From positions 18,978,890 through 19,042,889 of the forward strand of contig NC_081136.1 of assembly GCF_958295425.1 (NCBI RefSeq): a stretch of 64,000 nt of DNA. Reading direction: 5' to 3'. The position numbers were made by a program, and so were the translations under genes. Position 1 is the first letter of the stretch. Each line of letters opens with the position of its first letter. Source of the stretch: Solea solea (taxonomy: Eukaryota > Chordata > Actinopteri > Pleuronectiformes > Soleidae). Shown piece after piece: positions 30,950 through 42,109 of the stretch. The notes under the pieces are model-generated. The model was given only the letters and a program-made list of their open reading frames with translations. It ran no database searches and was not told the DNA's origin.

Positions 30950-33860
30950 CGTGAAGAGTGGGACAGTGACAGTGACAATAAAGCCTAGAATCAACAAGAT
31001 ATATGTTTTTGACCAGTCCAAATTCTGGCATATTACCATTTACTACTTTGGCAAGGATCATTGACTTCGGTGTTATGTATTTATTGCCATTTATCATAAG
31101 CCACTTGACTGACACAGCGTGGTTTACTTCATCATAAGTCTCTCAGTTTTCCTTGTAAATACTGTAGGTCCTGAATCTCAGATACAGGTCCCATCTCTCT
31201 TTCATTTGAAAAGATTGGGTGTAATGAAGTGTCGACATTTTGGCAGCTTTCATAAATTTGGTTCTGACTGATCAAAGACAAATTGACCTTCGAAGCCCAT
31301 TGTTTAAAGAGGCAATGTTTAGATTCAAACCACATACACATATGTCTAACCATTGAACCCTGTGATTTAATTTGTGATGGTAAATGTATCAGATAATGCT
31401 GTTTAGGTGTAATATTGCGTTCTGGGGAAAAGCTCCTCCCAATGCTTCATATGAGTTTTAATCAGTGACTTCAATCTAGAAACAGTTGCAATGGTAACAA
31501 CAGGTGCAAACACTATCTGCACAAACTCTATTAGCTCATTTATTAGATGCACATATGGATTGTCCTCCAAGCTCCCCAAAACAAATGGTAATATCCTTAG
31601 CAGGACAAGAATTTGCCGACTGCTTTAATTTACCATCACGACATTAATGTACACTGTGAAATTGGGGATGGCCAATCTCTCTCCAGAGGGGAATAAGGGA
31701 AACCCAAAATAGCAGAATTCACAGAGTCCAGATCTGTCACTCCTGACTGAACAAGATGGTGTACCATCCAGAATTACATGCAAAACGACTTGAGGAGTTT
31801 GATGTACAGTATAATGTCAAAGGCAGGGAATTCGACTAATTTGCTCCTTCGATTGATCCCATATGTTGTTCTCAAGTTGTTGTGAAGCAAGTCTGTATTT
31901 GCCTTCTATTTCATGGGTCCATCTAATATGCCTCTTCAAGGTTCTTTTAGTAAATGCATCCTCATTGAAGTGTGACTGCATGTCCTCAAAAGAACACTCA
32001 CAGTGTCTACATTTACTGTAGGCAAAGCCAACACCCTCCTTGAACCCTGCCAGTTCATGCTGTGCCAGAGTGTCACCACAGACAAAAACCCCTCTTTGCA
32101 CCTTTGTGGTCCCTTCTCAATCATAGAGAATATCTTCAGGTGTGATAAAAATTGCTCTAGACTTTTGACCAATGGTATGTGATTAAAGACTTTGTCTTTA
32201 ATGAAAAAGTCTTTTGATGCTCCACGTTTCCTCTTGCATTTACTTTGAGAAATTGGAATTTCGTCTGCATCCAAAATGCTTAACTGCTTCCTCATAACAC
32301 TGTTCTGTCCAAATGTTGTTGTAACACTTGTGAATGGGTCAACAAAACTGTCGAACACATCCATTACTTCTTTTTGAAGGTGTCCTGATGTGTTTTCTGA
32401 ATGCTTCTCTAGTACCTGCTCTATCTGGCTCCTGAGGTTGCTCACCAGTGATAATTGGTACTGCTGCACTCCAGCAACAATGTCATTCATGCCTCTCTGA
32501 AAATGACAAGAGTAACACAACTTCATGATACTTGTAACAAACAGTTTTTCTTATGACATGTACATTATCATAGGCGAATGACTGTAGTGAATTGGAGAAC
32601 ACGGCAGGCATGTTGACCACCAACCATAACAGGACCTTTTCAACAAGAAAACTTTACTAACTGTAAACGAGCAAATAGAAACTGTGGTTTGTTTTGAAAA
32701 AACATTTTACCTGTGAGAGACCGGCTTGGCCTGAGCATTTATCACAACGGCAGTGGCCTGTGTGGTCAGATCCTAAAAAAGTTGAAATTGTATCAAGAAT
32801 AAATAGTCCTTTAAATGTTAAATTATCTTTGCTCATTTTAGCTGTCATATAACATTTTGTCTTTTTATTCATACATGAGGTGTCAAATAATATGCTGATA
32901 CAATACGGACAACAATGTGTGGGATCTCAACCTGATATGCAATGGCTGAGAATTTATTGGACTCAATATCCATTGTGATTCTTTGATGGTCAATTTCAGT
33001 AGACTGTCACCAGAAGAGTAACTTACTGGTTGTACTATGGCAGCACTGTCTTGGTTAATGTCCATTTGCACTTCATCCGTGTCAGTTGCACAGAGCAGTT
33101 GAGAGTTGGTGATGCTGCAATCCTGTGAAAGTTAATCAGGTTGAATGTTGTGCTGTATTACACATAAAAGAAACAAATGACTTGACAATTTACTTAATTT
33201 CACAGGTATATTTCATTAATTTTTATATTTAAATATTTTCACACAAACCAAGCAGAACATTTTCATAGAAGTCAAGCATTATATTAAATTTTTCTTCATT
33301 CATGACGTCCTGTTACCTGTAAGACCCTGATTGGTAGTTTGTGCCAGCACGTGCAACTAATATTGACAAAGTGATGATCTATGATCAGATTGTGTTTTAT
33401 TTTGAAAATGCTCTGTGCGTTTGACTTCTTGTGCGGTCTATTTTGCCCGATCACTCGGCCTTGACACGTCAATCCACATCGATTAGATCCATAGATATAT
33501 ACACGGTTGATATGACGTGTATATATCTATGGATTAGATCGCCCAACACAGGAAGTTAAGCACACAGGGTGGTAAATTTCAAAATAAAACACAACGGGCA
33601 AACTTCCTATCATAAATCATCCCGTTGGCGTTAGTTTCACCCACTGGACCAAGCAACAAGTTATCAGTCAGTCAGTGGGTCCTAAAGCTAACAGGACGTC
33701 ATGGATGAAAAAAAAAATGGGGGTAATGGTACCAGTTACTCACCTGTTCCTGTAGCGGTTGTTGGCTTCCCTCTTCTGGCTGTTCATTTGCGTGGTTGCC
33801 ATCTCCTGGACTGGTGCTTTGAAGAAAATGTATGGAGTGTCTTCCCCTTACAAGATGATA
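30950..33860 (-). pseudogene. Decayed multi-exon gene of a repeated fish family
   Basis: On the minus strand a series of coding blocks resembles a large multi-copy protein family of fish and cnidarians whose function I do not know. In order: a splice-bounded block ending at 33744 (CAG|GTGAGT), an exon at 33027-33122, a Cys-rich exon at 32711-32772 (C-R-C-D-K-C), and a long exon from 32496 with a helical region. Then come C-G-D-T-L-A-Q-H-E-L-A-G-F-K-E-G (about 32070), L-H-V-I-L-D-G (about 31765), L-L-R-I-L-P-F-V-L-G (about 31600), and P-K-Q-H-Y-L-I-H and F-E-S-K-H-C-L-F-K (about 31310-31400). The tail W-L-M-I-N-G-N-K-Y ends near 30960. Frames break at about 32100, at a G-run 31424-31427 and near 31133. 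Exon phases do not all agree, so it is a pseudogene. Confidence 0.6.
33481..33540. repeat. Tiny palindrome flanked by a 9-bp direct repeat
   Basis: The 9-mer GATTAGATC occurs at 33481-33489 and 33532-33540. Between them lie 42 bases whose ends (CATAGATATATACACG and its reverse complement) pair perfectly over 16 bp around a short loop. It looks like an extremely small insertion with inverted ends and a target duplication, lying between the minus-strand gene at 31-33.9 kb and the plus-strand gene at 34-35 kb. Confidence 0.75.
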
Positions 33861-34373
33861 GAATGAGTTATACACTCGATATTCCTCAGTTCCTGTCAAT
33901 ACCACACAGCAACCTGAAATCAGGACTGCGGCTGTGCATTCGATTGATGTGGCTCAGTAAGAGTTTCAGCAAAAAAGTGATGGAAACGAGGCAGATAACG
34001 CACCGCCAAATCATTTTAAATTAACAAAGTTATATTCAATACGTAGGCACAAGTAGAGTTTTTTCTGCAGTCTCTGAAAATGATGGGGGAAAAGTATTGA
34101 AACGATATATCGCTGATGTACTTCACCACATTATCTACAAAAATAGGGGAGTTCTATAAATTAAGATTTTTTTTATTAGTATTTATAATGGCCTCCATAG
34201 GAGTGACTGGTTGCAGTGATAAATCTTTGAAAGTGCTGTATGAATTTCAAATTATGACACTGTCATTTAGTCATATTCTCCATTTGTGTAATATTTACAA
34301 CATGTATGTAGAATGTGACACCCACCCAAAAGAAGCAGGGAGCAACTCCTTCAAGAAAGAGATGATGGGGCAT

Positions 34374-34566
34374 TAGCTTTGAGAGTAGCAGCAGCCTGGA
34401 GTCATCCGCTGATGACACTGAGTCCAATGCTTCAACTATAATCTTGGAAAAATCACCACAGTCGACAAGCAGTTCCCCAGAGGGTGAACAGGTGGATTGT
34501 AAGAGCATAGCATTGAGATTGTCTTTTGATGTTAAAACTACCACTTGTATTGACAAGAGGAAATGT
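34374..34566 (+). pseudogene. Ser/Thr-rich exon-like block upstream of the SAMD3-like gene
   Basis: After GGCATTAG at about 34373 the + strand reads S-S-S-S-L-E-S-S-A-D-D-T-E-S, then I-I-L-E-K-S-P-Q-S-T. It ends R-L-S-F-D-V-K-T-T before a possible donor GTTAAG at 34565. The composition suits a linker of a nuclear protein. The phase to the exon at 34642 would create a stop, so the join is wrong or the copy is broken. Confidence 0.4.
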
Positions 34567-34641
34567 TAAGTTGGAATTGTGAGTTATCATTAATTATTAA
34601 TTCATTATAATTTGGATATTTGTTTTTGTTATATTTCTTAG

Positions 34642-35321
34642 AACTGTAATGGTAGAAACAGTGATAGTAAATTCATTTCAAGAGGGCCTGAAACTACTGA
34701 CAGCCCACAGAACCAGGCAAGACACTACAAGGTTCTGCAGGAGCTATACAAATCCAGGCCCAGAACCAACAAGAAGGATGTTGCCCAGCTCTTGGACCTT
34801 GAATACCAAGCAAGATGGGCTTACATTAACTCTGATGTTATGAAAGAGCAGGACAGACCTACCAAAATTCTTCAAGCATATCCCTGCTTCAGAGAAGTGG
34901 ATCATGTAAGCAAATCAAATAATTTTAAGTTCATGTTTGATAAGATTGTAGTAGTAAGACATTAGATTACACATTGATATTTTATTTTTTAAGATATTTT
35001 TCTACCTATCTTTCTGTGGCAGATAATGAATGAGCTGCAGAGGATCTTCAATCAAGGAAACTCCCACTTCATACCTGAGCTGAAGAACCGCTGGGGGACC
35101 TTTTGTGAGAAGGCCAGGTTTATGGAGTTTTCAAAAAAGTAATGAGGCCTCCGTTGTCAAATAAAGGTAATTACAGACCAATTGATGGCCATGTTTGTGT
35201 AATTTTTTTTTGTTTTTTTTAAATAACTGACTGCAGTAAATAAAATCAGACTGCTTTGTTTTTCACAGTTAAGCAAACCATTGTCATGATCAAGGCTTTG
35301 CCGCTCCACCCAAGAAGTTAG
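34642..35321 (+). pseudogene. SAMD3-like multi-copy gene, decayed
   Basis: Three exons: 34642-34905 (acceptor TTCTTAG, donor CAT|GTAAGC), 35023-35166 (acceptor GTGGCAG, donor AAAG|GTAATT) and 35269-35321 (acceptor TTTCACAG, TAG at 35319-35321). The protein contains V-L-Q-E-L-Y-K-S, D-V-A-Q-L-L-D-L-E-Y-Q-A-R and Y-P-C-F-R-E-V-D-H. After these come E-L-Q-R-I-F-N, E-L-K-N-R-W-G-T-F-C and I-V-M-I-K-A-L-P. The pattern matches fish proteins annotated as SAMD3-like, which occur in very many copies. A one-base deletion near 35117 breaks exon 2, and the rest of the protein after the third exon is missing. A C-terminal exon of the same family may be at 58713-58880. Confidence 0.6.
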
Positions 35322-35623
35322 CTATCGCTGACTGAAAAAGATTCATCACTGAGTAGTGCATAAATATTAAAGTTGATGCCCGGTTCCATTATTGTTTGCC
35401 TTGGGTGATACAGTTTGTTGAAGTCTCACAAGAATATGGCACTGTATCAGATGTTTATATATTGTTATGTATATTAATATACAGTTTACATTTCAGTTTA
35501 GGGTCCACTCACACTCCCACCACCTCATGCTACACACACACTCTGCTTTGCACTAGTTATAATATGGCATCATTATTGTGCCAAATTCCGCGCACATAAA
35601 AAACATAATCAGCGTGCAGAAAG

Positions 35624-35738
35624 ACCACTCTCTGCGCTCTTGCGGTCACTCTCTGCGCTCTCGCTGTCTCGCTCTGCGCCCTTGCGGTCACTCTCTGCGC
35701 TCTCGCTGTCTCGCTCTGCGCTCTTGCTGTCTCTCTCC
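35624..35738. repeat. 42-bp GC-rich tandem repeat
   Basis: About 2.7 copies of a 42-bp unit built from CTCTCTGCGCTC and TGCGGTCA / CGCTGTCTCG modules (for example GCGGTCA at 35642 and 35684). Confidence 0.85.
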
Positions 35739-35761
35739 AAGGAAGTCTTGATACTACACCT

Positions 35762-36075
35762 CTTCCTTACTCTGCAAGGGAGTTTGACAAAATGCCGAAA
35801 ACAACATGCTGTTCAGTAAACATGCCAGTTCAGTTACTAGCTGCACATGTGGCATCTTGTGAAAGAGAGCAATTCTCAACAAGAATTGCCGAGAATTGCA
35901 TGAGAATTGCCAACAAACAGGCAAGAATATTTTACTCATGATGATAGTAAGTAAATTAGAGTTATATTTGTCCTCTGGCTAATTTGTTTGTTTTTCTACA
36001 GACTACAGACATTCTGGGGTCCCCAGAAAACAGTCATACCATCCAGGAAAACTCCCCAGATGATATTGACATGTC
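35762..36075 (+). pseudogene. Possible upstream exons of the HECT-like gene
   Basis: At 35770-35938 the + strand encodes Y-S-A-R-E-F-D-K-M-P-K-T-T-C-C-S-V-N-M-P, then Q-L-L-A-A-H-V-A-S-C. The Cys..His-x3-Cys arrangement is like the UBZ-type finger of fish G2E3-like ubiquitin ligases. A second block after an acceptor at 36000 (CTACAG) encodes D-I-L-G-S-P-E-N-S and D-D-I-D-M. Splice ends are uncertain. Linkage to the HECT exons is inferred from order and strand. Confidence 0.3.
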
Positions 36076-36801
36076 CCTAATTGCTATTATTCACATTTAC
36101 ACTTGTTTACACTAACACATTTTTGCCATTAACTTACATGTAAAGGACTAAAGTAAGAACAAAACAGTCCAGGGCATGCATGCAATTTCACTTCCAACTG
36201 AACCTTAAGCTTAATTTTCAATATTGTCTTAAATAAGTTATAATTTAATTAACTTAATTGGTGTTCACAGTATGTAACCATTGCCCTCAGGCAATTATAT
36301 GTGAATACAGTATTAATATATTTACTAATGCTGTGGTACATTCTAGACAGCCTGTCCTATTTGTCAGTAGTTGTATCCCACTGAATATGTCGAAGTTTAC
36401 GCAAGCTTCTGTGGTGAAAAGGTAGTTCTCTATTTCCCCATGCATTTTCCAAAGCAAAATTTAAACCCCCTGCTTACCTGTTCATGACTACGACTACTCT
36501 GCTGTCATTGCCACTCTGCTGTGGCTATTACTGCTGCTCTGTTGCCACTGCTGCTACTGCTCTTTGCTGCTGCTCTAGCTTCACATGAGTTGTATTAATC
36601 TCAACACCTCCCCAGCATACTCGGCTGTTCGGCTCTGTTTCTAAAATTCCCTACAGGGCTCTGCTATTCATTCCCTGTAATCATTGTGATAATTTTTCAG
36701 GGAATGAATAACTTTAGACAGAGGCAGATGCCAAACCTGCTTCAGCCATGCTATGATTTTTCATGCTCTGCTTCAGCTATGCAAAATGTTTAGGCTGGAT
36801 A

Positions 36802-38282
36802 GAAATATTTAACTAACGTCATCCAAAGCATTGCTAAAAAGGTGGATGAAGCAGCAATTTTCAGAATCTGCATTACCATGGACCAGATGCTGGATAGAGG
36901 CATGAAACAATGGCAGCAACAAAATAAATCTTCCCCCAAAAATCCCCTCAGAGTTTCATTTATAGGAGCGGCTGGTATTGACAGTGGGGCTCTGAGAAAG
37001 GAATTTTTAACTGGTATGCTTTCCTTTTTTTGGCCTTCAAAAAAAATGTGTGGTGACGTGTCATCAGTCGTAACACATTTTTTGTTATATTGATCATGTA
37101 GATGATTGTTAGCTGACCAATTTGTAGCTCCCTTTTCTGAAAAGAAATGTTGACAGGGATAGAAAGGAGGTTCTTTGAGGGAGGCATCAGTGGCAAAGTA
37201 CCAAATAACTCAATGACAGACTTTGAAAAATACAACTTCAAGTAGGTTGTAAAAAAGAGGCCTATAAAGTGAAACTACAGCAATGCTTTTCTATACACCC
37301 AGTCTTTTTATATGCACACAGATAGTCATGCTATAAGTATATTATTTCAAAAAGATTTACATTAACTGTTGACATTTTAACATCTTTCAGATTACCCATT
37401 GTGCAGTATTATTGTATAAGTAATAGTATTTTTAATTTTTTTTTGGGATCACAGGACTGTTGGAGAGATATTTGCTGTCAGTCTTGCGCAGGGTGGACCA
37501 CCACCAAACTTTTTAATGCAGTGGTGTTACGAGTACATATCCACTGGAGAACTTGACCAGGGATCAATAACTGAAAAGGACGTTGCGGACGCTGAGCTGA
37601 TGGAACTAATAAAAGAGGTAGCTCATTTAAATGTGGGAAAATGCATTCTGAATCATTTCACGTCTAGGTTTTGTATATTGTTGTGATATCATTATTACTC
37701 ATGTACTTTTCAATGATTGAGGCAGCTGACAATAAAACCCTGAAGGAGTGCACGGACAGGATCTTATCATGTGGATACACAGGGCCTGTGTCCGTCCACA
37801 GAAAGGAAGACATTGTGCAGTAAGACATTTTCTATCAGCGTAGGTTCAACTTCTAGGACTATACTTTTTAAAACTTTGTTCAATTTACTATTTTTGCGAC
37901 AGCTCTGTAGTCCTACACTCTACAGTGAGGTTACTTCCCATGCTGCAACAAATCTCCTCTGGAATGAAACTATATGACCTCCTCAGCTTGGTCCAGCAAG
38001 AAAAGGACATCTGCAGACAGCTCTTTGTTCCTGGATCTTTTTGCAAGGCAAATAATAATGTCCATTAAAATATAATCTGCATTTAATCATTTAAGAAATA
38101 TTTTTCAAAATTAAACTTTCATCACTTCCTTCATTTTTGAAAACGTAAGGTGGATGCTGACTTTCTAGTGAAGTCAATGTCACCTGTCTTCAGTGAAATG
38201 GGTACAATGAGGCATCAGAGAGAGTCCAGTGGTAAACTTTCTGCAGGACTTTGTACAGGACATGGAGGATGAAGGTGAATAA
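36802..38282 (+). pseudogene. HECT-domain (G2E3-like) gene copy, decayed
   Basis: Exons 36802-37013, 37157-37241, 37455-37617, 37722-37819, 37903-38047 and about 38149-38282 mostly have consensus acceptors and donors. Phases agree from V-S-F-I-G-A-A-G-I-D-S-G-A-L-R-K-E-F through V-G-E-I-F-A-V-S-L-A-Q-G-G-P-P-P to L-K-E-C-T-D-R-I-L and P-V-F-S-E-M-G. The family is fish G2E3-like HECT ligases, which pass ubiquitin to substrates through a Cys in the C-lobe. The exon at 37903 ends in a weak GC donor. The last exon carries a frameshift near 38210 and then V-V-N-F-L-Q-D-F-V-Q-D-M-E before TAA. The C-lobe segment with the catalytic Cys was not found up to 39.3 kb, so the copy is almost certainly inactive. 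Confidence 0.7.
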
Positions 38283-39360
38283 GTTGTTAAAAATAAAAAT
38301 GGTGTTGCTTCACCTTGAAAACTTGCAAAGTGTAGTTTATTAGATGTTGTTCATTATTGGAGATAAAGCAAACAACTGGGGGATTACAGATATCTTCAAG
38401 TCCTTTACTTATCAATCATCATCAATATTTAGGGACTGTGCTCAGATTCATACCTTCAATACTGTTAAATTGGGATATCTTTGACATCATAGTCAATCAC
38501 TGTTATCATTTAAGTGCCCCGTTCTAGAATGAATTTAATTCATTTTTCAAAATATTTAATTCAAATATTTAATTATTTTATTTTTTATAATTTTACTTTT
38601 TATTAATCAAATTATTGCTACTATAGTTGATCTCCAACATAATGGTGCCCTGTGTGAGGCAATATATTCATAATTGTGTAACATTGATTGATTATAATTT
38701 TGGTCAATACACCAGGTAGATTCCCCAGACTTTGCCTTTGGTTTTTCATCACTAATCCTCAACTGGAGTAGACTTCAGTTGTACAGGAAATACATTGAGT
38801 ACAAATTAGATGTACTACATTTAACTAAAGAAACATTTTAGTTAATGTTACCAAATTGAGTCCTATGAATTTAACTTGTATTTCAGCTTGCTAATATTGC
38901 TAACTGTCCAGTTAACTTGATCTGTAGAAACCCAACACTGAAAATCTGGTTTTTAAATTAAGTGCTCTTTCTAAATAACACACAGCGTGCCACAACCCTG
39001 TGTCATAAAACTTCTATTTTGTGCTGTTACTGCCGTGCATTTCAGCCTAAGTGGTAATTGAAATAGAGCCACAGTGTGCTATACAGCCCTGTGAAAATGT
39101 TGTACCTTGCTGTAACATTCATGTGTTTCAGCTTGAGTTAAGTTTAAGATATTTTCCCCTAGATGTTTTCTTAAACCCTGCTGCCACATTTTCTGAAGCC
39201 TAATATAGCTACTAGTCAGTGCTTGAGGTGCTTCAAAGAAGGCTCCTTTCCATGTGGTAGACATCCATATTTTGGTTAGCCAAGGGTAGTGACACTTCAC
39301 AGTGTTCCTCAGGTTAAAACAATAGAACTGTTTGTTTCATCTCTTGCACAGAACCTAAAG
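38283..39360. other. AT-rich sequence with a dispersed repeat
   Basis: 38432-38650 matches 44285-44505: GTGCTCAGATTCATACCT, TTGGGATATCTTTGA, GCCCCGTTCTAGAAT, CACTATAGTTGATC-like strings. The end resembles an LTR end (..CCCAACA in the other copy). The rest shows nothing. Confidence 0.45.
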
Positions 39361-39367
39361 ACTGGTT

Positions 39368-39960
39368 ATGTTGAATTCATCAACAGGTTTAAATGAGTGC
39401 AAGGAGGAAATAAACTCTCTCATCTATAACAGTGTTGATGCTAAGAATGCATCCAAAGCATCATTGTTGGAATGCTTGCTGCTGAATTTTCACAGACAGG
39501 CCAGCCTTTTACTTCAGAGCAAAGCAGCTCTAGAGAAAGAAGTTGAGTCGCTAAGGGTGCAGAATGCTTGGCTCCTCCAAGAGGTAAACAAGGCCAATAA
39601 GAAAGCTGTGTGCTATTAAGCAGACCTACACTCTGCAGAATCAGATCTCTACTTCCACAAGGAAGAATTGTTAAAGCTTAGATCAGAGCATCTCTCTACA
39701 CCAGAGTTGTCCAGCAAATGTGACTCTGGTTATTCTGACTCACAGCCTCCCTGTAGTGAGCGTTTAACTCCACCACACAAGAGTGGTTAAAAGTTTCTAA
39801 ATGAGCTTAACTCTTTGGGAAGAAAGTCATATAGATCTGACATTTCTGATATAGGCAGTTCAGCCTCTAATTGAATTTCTACTCAGAACCCTTTTTATTC
39901 ACAAATGCATGACACTGCTTTCCATGCTCACCTCGATAGAGAGGGGGTTAGGTCTAGGGG
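39368..39960 (+). pseudogene. Unrecognised coiled-coil coding relic
   Basis: An 83-codon frame (39368-39619) has a heptad-like Leu/Glu/Lys segment (L-L-Q-S-K-A-A-L-E-K-E-V-E-S-L-R-V-Q-N). Past the TAA, the same frame keeps protein-like sequence (L-Y-F-H-K-E-E-L-L-K-L-R-S-E-H, then S-D-S-Q-P-P-C-S-E-R) with stops at about 39617, 39787 and 39870. It may be a retrotransposon gag-like product; I do not recognise it. Confidence 0.4.
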
Positions 39961-40102
39961 TGGTTCGATACAATACTCAGGATCGTTATCGGTCCGATAT
40001 TGGTCAAAATCTCTTGATCGACCATCGAAAAAAAATAAATATAGCCCGTCCGATCCGATACCTAAGCACAAAAAAACGTAACTTTGACTTTCCGTGACAT
40101 AT

Positions 40103-40458
40103 GCCGTAAGACACTATTGCCTCATCAACAGCAGGCGGTGTAGCGCGACTTGCCGTAAGATACTATCGCCTCAGCAACAGCAGGCGCTGTAGCACGACGT
40201 GCCGTAAGACACTATCGCCTCAGCAACAGCAGGCGCTGTAGCGCGACTTGCCGTAAGACACTATCGCCTCAGCAACAGCAGGCACTGTAGCGCGACTTGC
40301 CGTAAGATACTATCGCCTCAGCAACAGCAGGCGCTGTAGCGCGACTTGCCGTAAGATACTATCGCCTCAGCAACAGCAGGCGCTGTAGCGCGACTTGCCA
40401 TAAGATACTATCGCCTCAGCAACAGCAGGCGCTGTAGCGCGACGTGCTGTAAGACACT
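40103..40458. repeat. 49-bp minisatellite, 7 full copies plus part
   Basis: GCCGTAAG recurs at 40103, 40152, 40201, 40250, 40299, 40348 and 40397, with a variant GCTGTAAG at 40446: exact 49-bp spacing. Units differ by a few substitutions. One further unit core appears at 41813-41855, after the inserted element. The array follows a GGGGTGGTTCGATAC string at 39958, typical of the start of a fish hAT-type element, so it may be internal to such an element. Confidence 0.95.
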
Positions 40459-41385
40459 GGCCGTTTCTCAATATCCATACTTGTGCGTACTTGTGCGTAC
40501 TTGTGCGTACTTGTGCGTACTTGCGTACTCCCGTACTTGTGAAAACGTCATCAGCCTCAGTCCAAGTGCTGTTCCAATTCTCAAGTAAGCGAACAGCGAG
40601 GACGGTTCTCAAACCCGGACGTGTTCTCGCTCCGCCCATCTTTACAAAGTGTGCATCGGAGGTGACTTAAGCGTACTTCCGATGGCCATCGGATACCAGA
40701 ATACCAGAATACATTTCAGCGGAGCATAGCAGCAAATAATATAAATATAAATCTGAAATAAATATTTTTCTGTGTCCCGGAACAAAGTTTTAACATCATT
40801 TGAGGCGAGAAATGAGTCATTTAGAATTCAAACATGTGGTTTGTGTATGAAGATATGACGTATTTATAGTTTGGCAGCGACGTTTGTCGGGGGTGATCAG
40901 CTCCGCCTCTGCGGACGCTCGGCGCTCACTGTGCCCGGCACAGAGCAGCGTTACCTCGGCCTGTCCTGATGAAATGATCCGCTGGCTCAGACGTCGCTGT
41001 CATTAGATGCTCGGTGTGATCCATAGATTTGTTGTTGACGTGTTATTTTGTTTTTAATGGAAACGTTTTGACCTGACAGTTTGAAGGTTTGTATATTATT
41101 AATGGGGTTTTTTTTATTTTAACTTTGAATTTTAGATTTATATTAAAGTCGCACGGTCAATGTATCTGTATTTAAATATAATACGTAGATATGTATAGTA
41201 TAGTATGTAGAGTAGTCAGTCAGTCATCATCTACCGCTTTATCCTCAACCAGAGGGTCGCGGGGGGTGCTGTGCCAATCTCAGCTACATCGGGCGATAGG
41301 CGGGGTACACCCTGGACAGTTCGCCAGTCCATCGCAGGGCCACACACAGATAGAGACAAACAACCACACACTCTCACACATATAA

Positions 41386-41429
<44 letters not shown>

Positions 41430-41809
41430 TACTCTACAATGCTGTAATATATCTATTTTCCACATTGTATTATTTGTATTGTATATTTTAATAGAAATAA
41501 ATTAATAAATGAAGTTAAATATTTGAAATGTAAAAATAATAACAACATATATATGCATTTATTAAAAGTATTTCATATGTTCATTCATCAACACCGTAGG
41601 TGGCGGTAATGAGGCTGCAGCACTTGGCGCCAGCCACCATTCAAACAGCAGAACAATACATACATACTTGCATACTTGAGTATTGAGAAACAACCACATA
41701 CTTGTGTACTCCCGTACTTGGCAAGTATATACTCCCAGCGTACTTCTCAAGTATATACTTCCCAAGTAAGCAAGTACATACTTGCTTACTTGGGTATTGA
41801 GAAACGGCC
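40459..41809. mobile_element. 1351-bp non-autonomous DNA transposon inside the minisatellite
   Basis: Ends GGCCGTTTCTCAATA and, reverse-complemented at the right, GGCCGTTTCTCAATA are perfect over 15 bp. The flanking ACT at 40456-40458 and 41810-41812 rebuilds the minisatellite unit exactly, giving a 3-bp target duplication as in PIF/Harbinger-type elements. Subterminal regions carry repeated CTTGTGCGTA (left) and ACTTG/AAGTA modules (right). No transposase is present. Relatives lie at 16716-16990 and 60950-61720. Confidence 0.85.
41391..41428. repeat. (TA)n microsatellite
   Basis: About 19 uninterrupted TA units inside the 1351-bp element. Confidence 0.95.
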
Positions 41810-42109
41810 ACTATCGCCTCAGCAACAGCAGGCGCTGTTTACGTGCCGTAAACAGAGACGTAGCCGCTGCAGCAGGTGTAAACAGAGGCCGTTTATTTAA
41901 GGTTAGGGGTGTCTCATATGAAGTGGCAGCATTAGGTTCAACAACCTTTAATGAATACAATGGACTGCAGGTTTGATGCGCACACACAACACATCAAAGT
42001 CAGTGATATTTAATGTTTTTCAATGAATCTCCACTGTACCTGAAAACCTACAGTCACTCATAATGAAAATAATATCATGAATTAGAAGAAAAATTGATGG
42101 ACTCCTTAC

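Noticed and set aside
40103..40458. Regular repeats resembling a CRISPR array
   Set aside because: Units are contiguous 49-mers with no unique spacers, in a vertebrate genome; it is a minisatellite.
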